A DNA stretch of 64,000 nucleotides from Muricea muricata (taxonomy: Eukaryota; Cnidaria; Anthozoa; Malacalcyonacea; Plexauridae): NCBI GenBank assembly GCA_963855995.1, contig OY979717.1, positions 29,180,246 to 29,244,245 on the forward strand, read 5' to 3'. Below are positions 23,153 to 33,189 of this stretch, piece after piece. Numbering within the stretch: the stretch's first letter is position 1; every line of letters starts with the position of its first letter. The position numbers and the translations under genes are program-made. The notes under the pieces are model-generated. The model was not told where the DNA came from. It did not search any database and worked only from the letters and a program-made list of their open reading frames with translations.

Positions 23153-23282
23153 ATAAAACCAATTATATAAGAACTAAGAACTAAATATAGTGAAAGCGTT
23201 AGTGCGAAAACAAAATATAAATGAGTGGTTATTTCTTCTGTCGTCAAATCAAAAACTTTTCTCTCTATATATTCTATCCACG

Positions 23283-24059
23283 TCTCGATAACCAATATTC
23301 CTTCCGTTTTAAATCGATTCGCTAGATTTAAGTTTGATAGTAAAGTGTAGATATACATGTGATGGTGGATATTTGTATAAATCTGACGAGTAGACAAGCT
23401 AAAGTATGGTGTGTGAAGTCAGACCAAAATTGACTCTCGCTTCAGCTCGAGTGATGTTACATTAAAATAATGGTAGTGATCGCTTTTATTTATTCGTTCT
23501 ATACAAGAAAACAATATCTGACATAATTGTTTAAAGCGCATGTGTCCAAGTGTTTACTTTCAGTGTCTGTACAGAAATCGATTTATGGACAGAGTCGTAG
23601 TCGTAAAACACAAATATCAATAAGTGTCTGATGAACCCCCTCCCCCCTCCCACAAATTCAGAAGGATAAAGCTTAAATTGGAAATAGCTGAAAATCGGAA
23701 AAGTTTCTGTCTTGTGAAGAGTTTGGCTTTGATTTAAGCTTATTCAATGCGACTTATCATGCATAACTAAATTTCCTGATCAGTGCTGATATTAATTAAC
23801 AAAAATGCGAAACATTTTGCTCGCAATCATCATATATTGTTTAAAAAGAAATGAAAGCTAAATGACGTAACTTACTTCATGTAGCTAGGTATATTTTGAG
23901 TGAATACGCGATATATAGACACACAGACACAGTAGTTTGTAGTGTAAAGGACAAAGCATCAAATTGTAAAGTGAAATAATACGTAGACACACTGCAGTTA
24001 AAGAACGAAGCATCAGACTGTAAGGTCATAGGATGGTTATGCACACCGCAGTTTGTAGT
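23283..24059. repeat. LTR-family internal region, unit 1 (left part)
   Basis: Aligns by eye with 34022-34790, 36963-37690 and 55550-57110. Shared landmarks are GATGGTGGATATTTG, GCTTTTATTTATTC, a C-rich tract near 23636 and TTATCATGCATAACTAA. It is interrupted at TTAA (24060) by the Kolobok element and resumes at 31214. No LTR-like copy is seen to its left, so the series is truncated there. Confidence 0.8.
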
Positions 24060-27000
24060 TTAAAGGACATTGGCAACAAAAAATTTTATTCCTTATATCT
24101 ATTATACTTACCTATGGGTTACTTAATTACGCATTTTCGTGAGTCTATCGCATGTAGTTGTTGAGAAAATTTGGAGAAATGTTGATCGTACGGCAGCCAT
24201 TTTGAAAATAAAGCGTTTGCTAATTTATGCAGAATAACTTTGCTGACGTCATTAGTAGGGTAGGCCGAATTTTGCAATATAAATTATTATTACTATCACG
24301 TTTCAATAGGAACATTTTGCCAAAAAGTAAAAGTTGCTGAGCAAAATACAATTAAGTAATTGTGCAATACCCAAGTATTACTGTTCGCCAAATATGTTTT
24401 TAACATTATTTTGAATAAACGCATCTATCACAACTGTTATATACGCCGAGATGTCAGATCCCATGCTGGACGTCTGCCAATGTGCAAACACACACACACT
24501 CTCAGTCATACATTTCACTGACTTCAAATCAAACGACATATCATTTGGCATATTAATATACCAAGAAATGTATACCTTGTACATTATAACATATCAGTAA
24601 AAAACAAGACTTGATATAATAGAAACATCGCTTGGAACATCGAACACGACTCGCAGGCACAATATGCCAATATAAATTATATGCGACACTGTTACATATA
24701 CTGGGACTACCAGCACTTATACTTTGAACCCAAATTGTTGAATTAAAAAAAGACTGCCGAAAGGGTGTCGAATGGAAAAACATGTGAGGGCTTTCAACTG
24801 ACCTAGACGGCTAGTCGCCAAGTTTGAAATTCATTTAGCCATTTAATGATGTCGGCAAGGAAAATAAAGATACATTAGCACATAATGCGCATTACTAGTG
24901 CAATAGTGGGAGTTCAAAGGAAGCAATTGAAATCTTGTCTGGGCTTTTACCGACACTTGCCACCCACACATTTTTGCGACACTTTCTGACTTTATCTTCA
25001 TTCATCCGGATACACCTTGGTATTTTCTGTGAGGTCTAGCAATTTAAAATCGCAATTATTATCGTGTTACTGTATAGGCGCTGACAAGTTCTAAATAAGG
25101 ATGATTTGTTTGCGAAGGAGTTATATGTCCCGTTGCAAATTTTGCTGCTTCACTTGCATGCAAGGCCAAGGCGCAACATGTACTGTCCGGTAAACGGTTG
25201 CAATAGTGACAGCCAAAAAAATCCGAGTGGAATACGTTTCTTTTCGTTTCCAAGCGGGAAATCCGTAGCCCAACAACAGAGAAGAAAGGTATGGGTTGAA
25301 TTTTGCAAACGCAAAAAGTTTAATCCTTCGTCGTGCAGTAGAATCTGCTCACGGCATTTCACAAAAGACGCGTACGAAAAAGGGCATTCGCCACAGTTCC
25401 TCGAACAAATCGAGTGCAAGGAAGCGTTTCGTGTACGGTTAAGAAGTGATGCCTTGCCCACATTGAACAAACCCTTGGTAGAGGGAAGCTCAAGCAAACT
25501 AAGAACTTCTACGGCAAGGAGACAGCGAGAAAAGGTGAGTCGAGTGCTCGATCGATAAATTTATTTTATAATTTTTAAGACCTGATGAGAAACGGTTGCA
25601 AAAGGTCCCCTAATGTATGTATATTTTCTCACTTGGATTGCCTACTGTACTTAAATAAATATTGTACATCAAAACTCTTTAAATGTATTTTATATGTATT
25701 ATGTTATACAACACGGCGTATAAGAATGTTTTCCACACTTTCATTTCCATATTGTTGGCCAAAAATGTTATTGTAAATATATTTTACCTACAATTATAGG
25801 AACTTGATGACATTCTGAATCCAAGAGAATCGCAACTGGAGGAGAAAGAAGAACCCGAAAGTGTCCCCGATTCGCCAACTGAGCAAAGTAACGAACAAGA
25901 CCCAATGCCGAGTGCGTCAGAAACATTCGAGGTGAGAATACCATCGAACACTCGAAGTAGATCGACGCAAACAGTTCGTAGACGGGAGACAAGATCGGTG
26001 AGAACGCAGACTATCATGGCAGCAACTTCGACGTCTTACCCGACAAAACCCATTGTGGAATGTCCATCTTTTCCAGAAGCGGATGCAGTCGCCGAAGTAA
26101 CAGCCGTGGTTACAGACGTGGACAACGTTCAGTCTCACGGAGAGCCTAGCAGTGCATCAAATAAAAACGTGGACGATTTTTCAGCACAAATGGCTACAAC
26201 AACAGAGGTCGACGTGGAAAGCATTGTAAGCAGCGTGAGTGATGAATCGGCGGCATCACAGGGCCACAATCCAGACGACGTCGATGTATTATCGTCTACT
26301 GAAAGCGACGAAAGCAGCGCGGAAGACTCTGACTATGACAAGCGAACAGTATTAGTAACAGGGAAACCCCCACAAGATCAGGTCAAACTAATTGTATTCG
26401 AAGAAGCGATTTTAGATGTTTTCGGTCAATGCGTACAGTGTGGCTCAAAATGCATAATTACGACGGAAAACCAAATTGGCTCGTGTTGCAAAATTTGCAT
26501 CTCGTGTTCAGCCGATAGTGCACATTATTTTGAGTGGACAACTGGTCCATGCGTGTCTAGAATGCCAGCATTCCATCTCTTGTTAGCGTCTGGTATTCTC
26601 GCAACAGGAATGGAATCGTCGAAGGTTCTTCGTCTCTTCCAAGCTTTAAAGATTCCAAACCTGAAGCAACGCGAGCTGTCGGACATCCTAAAACTTTACA
26701 CCATTGCCGCAGTTTACCACGTTTGGAAAGCGGAGCAGTCTGCAAGATTGGGCGAGGCCGAAGGGGAACCGACTGTAATTGCATCGGATATGCGTGTGGA
26801 CAGTCCTGGACATAGCGGTCTGTTTGGGTCGGGCAGCACTTAGACATGAAAAGGAACGTCATATTAGACACGCAAGTAATTAAGGTAAAGATTTTAATAG
26901 TCATGATAATACAGTGATTACTGTATTTATCACAAAAAAGGGGAAAATTCAACTCTTTTAGATGTCCCACTAGCTCTGACATTTTCATCAGGGACCAGGG

Positions 27001-28691
27001 TTTACGTTTTTGACTTTTTATATACAGGTCCCCTCGTCTTGGGACTACAAGTTCTTGAACCGAAATATAAGAAATATATTTTTATTTCATTAATGTTTTA
27101 ACAGTCAACAGAAGTGAAAAACTCGAGCTCCAATGCCATGGAGCTCGAGTCCTTGAAGAGACAACTAAAATGCTTGGAGGGCAACAACGTCGAGGTAGTA
27201 TTATCATGATTAGCCAATTAGTCTTTTCATATCACGATGTTGTTTTCACACAGTTTATGTTCTTTTTATGGCGATATATTATTATTATTACTGTAATAAT
27301 TATTACTATTAAACTAAATAGGGCTCCCATTGATAACAGTAATTTTTATTACTGACGGGGCTACCCTAATGAAATAAAGGTTTCATATCATATCTTAAAT
27401 ACTTTATAATTATTAGGTAACAAAGTTGGTGACTGATCGACACATTCAAGTCTCTTCATACATGGCACATGAGAAGCCACAAATTGAGCATGCTTATGAT
27501 GTATGGCATGTAGCAAAAGGTATGTAGCTTGTCATTATTATTAAAGAGATGGGATATCACGTTCACTGCAGAGTACAGACATATATACAATACATAATTG
27601 TAAACTATTTTTTGCAATATTTCATTCGTCATTTTAAAGGTGAAAAGAAAAGATTAATAAAGGTTGCAAAGACGAAAAAATTTATGAAAATTAAGCCATG
27701 GATTGGAGTGAGTAGCACACTTATACTGAAAAGGAAAATATTTGAATAGATGCACATTTTTATGAAGTAAACCAGTGTGCATTGATTGATATATATAAAT
27801 ATATAAATATATATCTTTAATTATGATATTTATATCAAATTTATTTTCATATACTTGACAGTCAATCACTAATCATATTTACTGGGTTTGGTGATTCAAG
27901 CGAAAGTGAAGATGAAAGGGAAGAAAAGTGGCTCAGTATTTTAAATCATATTGTCAACATACACAAACATCCTGACAATAAGATTTTCGCTGAATGTCTC
28001 CATGGCACACTTGAACGAGAATGGCTTAAGCAAGGTTGAGTAAAATTTAATGAACAAGAGGATTTAAGACAAATTTTAAATTATAATAGTTCACCAAATT
28101 TAGCCTGATAATAGCGTTGGACCTGTCCTAAAGCAATCTGGCTACTTGGCTAACACTTGGTTGTGACATGTCCTAAGGCACTGACTGGCTATGCTAACCC
28201 AAGTCAGAATTTATATACAATAGTTTTAAGCCCTGACCAGGAACAGTTGCGAAAAATGCAACACTAGGTCCTCAATGGTAAACACTTACAGTAGTACCAA
28301 ACATTTATCACTTTTTCTTGTATATTACAGGATCAGCTGTTCATAAAAAGTTAGTTGAGATGTTGACGAGACCACGTCTGATCTCGGCAATACGAAAGTT
28401 ATCCAAATATCACCAGACATCTGGTTTAGAGGCCAAATGCTTTGGATAACTTGCTTGCTTCAAAGAACACCTACCATTCATATCATTCATTGAGTGCAAG
28501 GTGAGCTTTTGTTCGGGTGGCAGTGTACAATAGCAATTGATGATATAAGAGCCTTAAATATCAACTTTGTGCCCACTGAGAAAATGACAGTATATAATTG
28601 TTTAAACATTGACATTGTTGATATAGATTGTACTGTTCAAACTTGCGCTACAAAATGAAAATAGCAACCGAAAACAAGCAAAGACCGCTGA

Positions 28692-28894
28692 CAGTGGCGG
28701 ATCCAGGGTAAGTCAAAATAAATTATATCAGCTCAATTTTAAATTCAAAATAACTTTACAACAATCTCATAGGTTATGAATTTCAAAAGCATAAAATCTA
28801 TCCAATGAAGTTGTTTTGAAGGTATTTTATAATGTAAATATATCCGACATTGAGCTGTGGTAATTTATTTTGACTTACGCTAGATCCGCCAATG
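28692..28894. mobile_element. hAT-type MITE, copy 2, inside transposase exon 8
   Basis: A 203-bp relative of the element at 3181-3383 with the same CAGTGGCGGATCCAGGGTAA terminus. It has a perfect 8-bp duplication ACCGCTGA (28684-28691 and 28895-28902). It splits the coding run ENSNRKQAKTA from the continuation EGKLRWA in the Kolobok transposase. Confidence 0.95.
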
Positions 28895-28914
28895 ACCGCT
28901 GAAGGAAAGCTACG

Positions 28915-29332
28915 ATGGGCAATGGACCTTTCCCCTTTTACATGAAATTTTGAAAAAATCGAAATAGGCAAAAATATCACCATAGCTTGAAAGAGCATCC
29001 CAAGTTTACTAAAGTTGCAAAGTTTGGTTGTGAAATGTAGTAAACTGTAGAAAATATAGCCTTGCGAAGTTGGCAAATTTTGTATACATTTGTATTACGC
29101 GTAGGAAAATGATAATCAAAAGTATTAACTGATTATCACTTTTCCGCCCGTAATACAAATATATACAAAATTTGCCAACTTCGCAAGGCTATATTTTCTA
29201 CATTTTACAACATTTCACCGCCAAACTTTGCAATCTTACTAAACTTAGGATGCTCTTTCAAGCTGTGGTGATATTTTTGCCTATTATAAATTTTCTCAAA
29301 ATTTCATGTAAAAGGGGAAAGGTCCACTGCAT
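28915..29332. mobile_element. Foldback element, about 0.42 kb, inside transposase exon 8
   Basis: Almost the whole element is one palindrome with arms of about 200 bp meeting near 29115-29130. The left end reads CAATGGACCTTTCCCCTTTT and the right end AAAAGGGGAAAGGTCCACTG. It interrupts the transposase exon between EGKLRWA and YPKAFKGEK. Paired open frames on the two strands (28798-29076 minus, 29172-29354 plus) are mirror images of the arms and not genes. Confidence 0.88.
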
Positions 29333-30303
29333 ATCCAAAGGCCTTCAAAGGTGAAAAGGTAGTTGCAAAACCATTGAAGGAAAATCCTACATATTGTAAT
29401 AATTTTACACCCCCCCCCCAAAAAAAAAAAACAAGCCAAGACAATATAATTGTATAATGAAAATGCTTAAATTGTTAAAATTCTACCAAAATTCCTTTCC
29501 CCTATACAAAGTTAATCTTTCAAATATTCTACAGGATATGTACAGTTGATTCTAAATGAAGTCATGAAATTAAGGAGTCAGTGCCAAAGCTTGAAGAAGG
29601 CCAAAGACCATGCACATGATATGCTACCTACTGAGCCACAGTCTCTTGTTGCAAAGTACTTGACAGGAAAGGAACGCCCTTCACAGGAACAGGTAGTGGC
29701 CAGCAGAAGGTCGCGTTTCAGTAAACCAGCCTTACCTACTAGTGAAAAAGGAAGGTCACAAAATAAGCCCTGTGCTTGTAAGGGAAACACGAAAGTGCAA
29801 CTGTAGGGCAGTGTAAGTGTTGTGTGACAGCAAATGTAACTGTACATCAGCAAAGTGTGTAAACCGTGAATGAGATATTTGTGCACTTTCATACTCAATG
29901 TAAATACTAGCATTACTATTACTATTAGCTTAACCCATTGATGTGCAATAATTTGCTCTTCTTTAGTATCTACTGCGTCAGACAATTTTACTGGTCAAAC
30001 AAGGGAAAATGGGTTAAAAATGTGGTATTCATTAGAGTTATGTAGAAAATATTATTGTGTTTCCCCATTTTGAGGTATTACTGTAAAGGCGAAAAGGCTT
30101 TATTTTTATCATATTATTTGGTGTATCATTCTGGGGTTCCCACCATCGCACTCAACTATTCACTATTTTAAAAGTTTCTTTAAATTGCCCTAGTCCAAAA
30201 GAAATGTATATTAAATGGGGAAACACGTCGCCTTTGCCCACAAGATTTGGACTTTTGGAAATAATATAAATAATTTAAATATATATAAAAGTAACATAAA
30301 AGA

Positions 30304-30914
30304 TTACAGTTTTGATGTTTTGGCATATTTAAAATGCGTGTATAGGCCATCAGGTGACGCAAAGCGTTCTCGTATCCTTGAATAAACACATGCAGGAAAT
30401 GGTCTTCGCCTTTTCTTGCCCAAAATCTGGAAAATCCACCGTGAACATCGTTGATATGCCACTAAACGATACAGCTTGTGTATTTTCTCTAGATCCCCAT
30501 CATCTAAAGGCCAATTTTCTTCGAGATAGCGGCAAACATCTATCTTCAGTACCCCTTCCGACAACATGTTGTTTCGAAAATCCGGATGTATTGTCAAACA
30601 TTTTTCGCCAAGTGCTTCTGTTTGATCAAGAAGCACTCCGTATTCGTCGTACTCCACCGCTTTTTCGTGGCAACAAAAACACTCAATAGCCTTTGTTGAC
30701 AACGCACAATGACCACATTTGCACCAGCTTAGGTTTTCAAGCGCCAAGCGTTTGCCCTTTCGAGCTCGTTATCGACTTCCTCCTCAGACGAAGACAACAC
30801 ACTGCTTCGTTCCGAATCGCTTTCATCGCTAAGATTTGAGGTTCCCGCGCCAGCTACTGGATCAAATTGGTAAGGTAACACTTCTCCTACTTGATTTTCG
30901 TGGATATTTTCCAT
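30304..30914 (-). pseudogene. P2X7 C-terminal 'ballast'-domain protein encoded in the Kolobok-type element (one frameshift)
   Basis: The minus strand starts best at MENIHENQVGEVLPYQF (30914). An acidic, serine-rich stretch follows (SDESDSERSSVLSSSEEE), then after a 1-base frame change near 30740 the conserved domain. This carries WCKCGHC, ECFCC, CLTIHPDFRNNMLSEGVL, RLVAYQRCSRWIFQILG and PACVYSRIRERF, with a Y...FK end. The order and spacing match the cysteine-rich cytoplasmic C-terminus (ballast) of vertebrate P2X7 receptors, where these cysteines coordinate zinc. No P2X channel part is present: no transmembrane segments and no extracellular domain. It is a free-standing ballast protein of about 200 residues. 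It is transcribed toward the transposase gene from the other end of the element. Role in the element is unknown; a nucleic-acid or nucleotide-binding helper is speculation. Confidence 0.85.
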
Positions 30915-31213
30915 TACAATAAAAAAACGACACAATTTCTTATAAAATCTCACAAACCTCTATAAACCTGTGTAGAAAATTATATTGTTGTTTTGACGCT
31001 GCCCTACTAATGACGTCACATCGGGTCATGTGACCCAAAGATAATTTTTTGAGAACTATTTCCAAAATGGCGGACAAAAATCAAAATTTAGGTGCATTAA
31101 TATGCCAATAACTTTTGAGCAAAAGAGTTTGGCAAGAAATTAAGATTATATTTATTCTTAGATGAGTATGTACTTTTAAATTACGCGATAAAAATTTTCG
31201 TTGCCAATGTCCT

Positions 31214-31934
31214 TTAAATCAAGAACCTTCATCAGATTGTAAAGTGTAAGCATGTGTAGACACCGGTAGTTTGTAGTTTAGGGAACGAAACATAAGATTA
31301 TAAAGTCAAACGATCCTGAAACGATGCACAGACACAAAGCAGTTAAGTTTGCAATGTAAATAACTGAGCGTAAGACTATAAATTCGGAGCATATACCTTG
31401 ACACACAATATTTTGCAGTTTAAAGAAGGAAACATCAGATCGCAAATTCAAAGGATGCGTAGACACACAGTAGCTACTTTGTAGTTTATAGAACGCAGTG
31501 TCTGAGTGTCAGACTGTAGAGTGAAATAATACGTACGTAAGCACACAGTAACTTAGCTACAGTAAAAGTTTTTTGTTCAATGTAAAGCATCAGATAGTAA
31601 TTTGTAAAATCAATGAATACGTAGTTTGATGGTATTGAAAGGAAATCAGATTCATATGCGTCATATAATTATTTCAAAGTGTAACTGCATTTGAGTGTGG
31701 GGCTGTTTGATTTAGTGGTCTAACATTTATTTCGTGCCGTGTTCTCAAGTTCCAAACCACTGCGTATCCCCGTATCCACTCAAAAAGTCAAGTTTTCATC
31801 AGAGATGTGGTTGTGGTAGCTGGTAAAATACTATGTCACCTTGTCAAGTTCATGTCAACAACCGTTTTCACATAGCCTTATATTCCTGGCTGCCTTGGAT
31901 CAAATTACAAATTGTAGCTGAGCAAGAAGTGAAC
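31214..31934. repeat. LTR-family internal region, unit 1 (right part)
   Basis: Resumes after the Kolobok element and matches 34790-35313 and 37690-38245. It is rich in the phrase ATCAGATTGTAAAGTC with GTAGTTTGTAGTTTA between, giving a loose internal periodicity. It ends in a purine-rich run GAGCAAGAAGTGAA directly before the LTR-like repeat, as expected of a polypurine tract. Confidence 0.75.
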
Positions 31935-33189
31935 TGTGATGTCTGACGTGTCAATATATACATTATGAAATACAAACCTCAATTTTTAACCAATTCTGAA
32001 ATCACACAGTTCTAATTTGGAAGAGATACTTGATGATCAAAATCATCCAGGTTCTTCGGTATAAATCCACATATTGACAGGTAATTCAGAATTTTGTCGT
32101 CGTGAAAATGCGAGTGTTTTAAAACAACGTTTAGGGACTTCCCAAAAACGTTTAGAAAGCTATCACGTGACGTTCTCGACCAATAAAATAGCGTCATTAG
32201 GCGGGCGTTGTTTTGCCGGCGAGGATTTTTATCATAAAAATTTACATAGCGCACTAATTTGATTGTTATAATTAACACCGATTGTGGTAGAAGACTAATT
32301 GGACTTTTGATTTCTGAAATATTTAACAAGGTATACCTTAATTCCTTGTTCAATTCTAAATTCAATTTGACAGCCAATTTTTTTAAATTTGTAAACGCAT
32401 GTTGATAATTAGAATAATTAAAAACACTTCTAAACCTCATTAATAATTCATGAGAAAAACACAAAGGAAATCATAGCCGTGACTAGAGTCTATATATGAG
32501 ATAAAACACATGTCGATTTTCACAAATCTTTTACTTCGATTTTCTCGGCTTACACATCATCTATATTGAAAATTCTTTTATATACAAACAGACAAGATGG
32601 GTATAAAATGAATCGATTTAGAAGTCATTTAAAACACTCGCAATTCGCGCTTTATCAGATATACAACGCTCGGCTTCGCCTCGCGTTGTATATCTGATAA
32701 AGCACTCCTGCGCGTGTTTTAAATATTACATAAAGATACAGAGTTAAAACGCACACAAGCCATATGTTAAACATCGATCAATTTAAATCCAATGTTTAAA
32801 TGCGTGCGTGCTTATCAAAAATACTAACAAATTTTTGTTAATACCTGTGAAGGGGTTTTTCTTCTCTCGTGATTGTTTTCTCTTTAATAATTCTTACACG
32901 AATTTTCTATAAATACAATTTTAAATTTTAATTCCTGTATGAATTTTACAATACATGCATATATTTGGCTTTTCAATATTTTTTTGCGTTTTAAGGATGT
33001 ACTGAAATATGTCTTATATAACACAGGAAAATATATGGGACCTTGGAACTACCAGATTTTCTTCTCGATCGTGTTTGTGCTCACTCGTGAGATATTATTC
33101 TCGCTCTATTTTTCTCTATAATTATAATAAGGCGTCATGGATTGGTGTTATATTTGTGCACTTCATCTGCTCGTCCTTTAGACTGGTAA
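31935..33189 (+). repeat. LTR-like repeat, copy 1
   Basis: Begins TGTGATGTCTGACGTGTCAA and ends near CTTTAGACTGGTAA. It aligns with copies at 35314, 38246, 53862 and 57815. It is longer (1255 bp) than the ~1027 bp of copies 2 and 3 because of an insertion of about 0.23 kb around 32500-32740 containing a hairpin (32628-32724). The boundary with internal DNA is inferred from copy 3, which ends here, and from copy 4, which begins at the same start. The termini are not the canonical TG...CA. Confidence 0.72.
32628..32724. repeat. Hairpin inside LTR copy 1
   Basis: Inverted arms of GCTTTATCAGATATACAACG and CGTTGTATATCTGATAAAGC flank a GC-rich loop. Outer pairs AAAACACTCGC and GCGCGTGTTTT extend it. 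It is absent from the other four LTR copies. Confidence 0.7.

Larger units (their letters stand above)
25178..29806 (+). pseudogene. THAP-domain transposase of the Kolobok-type element, at least nine exons, frameshifted
   Basis: Exon 1 (25178-25534, from MYCPVNGCNSDSQKN) is a complete THAP C2CH finger: CPVNGC, then SRICSRHF and a DALPTL box, ending AG/GTGAGT. Exon 2 (25800-26884) has an acidic linker, a cysteine-rich module (CVQCGSKC, CCKICISC) and the core entry DMRVDSPGHSGLFGS. Later exons fit canonical splice sites: 27105-27194, 27417-27519 (LVTDRHIQVSS, AYDVWHVAKG), 27640-27707, 27862-28034, 28331-28500 (QTSGLEAK), 28627-29395 (YPKAFKGEKVV) and 29535-29806. The DSPGH...TDRH...DVWHVAKG order matches a widespread THAP-linked DDE-like family in cnidarians and fish. 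Its Kolobok assignment rests mainly on the TTAA ends. Frame changes occur near 26842, 27892, 28440 and 28645. Exon 8 also carries two insertions (28692, about 28917). The start at 25178 is preferred because THAP fingers begin at the methionine next to the first cysteine. Confidence 0.85.
24064..31213 (+). mobile_element. Kolobok-type DNA transposon, 7.15 kb, TTAA target duplications
   Basis: The ends are inverted: left AGGACATTGGCAACAAAAAA, right ...TTGCCAATGTCCT. Subterminal symmetry includes GACGTCATTAGTAGGG on both sides and GCCATTTTG/GCCATTTTGG. Each end is followed by TTAA (24060-24063 and 31214-31217). The paralogous repeat units (34780-34800, 37673-37690) show the empty site TAGTTTAAATTAAG, which confirms a clean TTAA insertion. 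TTAA duplications and a THAP-domain transposase are established traits of the Kolobok superfamily. The plus strand encodes the transposase (25178-29806). The minus strand near the right end encodes a P2X7-ballast-like protein (30304-30914). Both are frameshifted, so this copy is dead. Confidence 0.92.

Noticed and set aside
25059-25497. Minus-strand ORFs opposite the THAP exon
   Set aside because: They are shadows of the plus-strand THAP exon, which has a complete zinc-finger signature and a canonical splice donor.
28798-29354. Mirror-image ORFs starting MPTSQGYIFY on both strands
   Set aside because: They are the two arms of a foldback element.
33136-33160. TGGTGTTATATTTGTGC considered as a tRNA primer-binding site
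   Set aside because: It lies inside the LTR-like repeat about 40 bases before its end, not just after it, and varies between copies.
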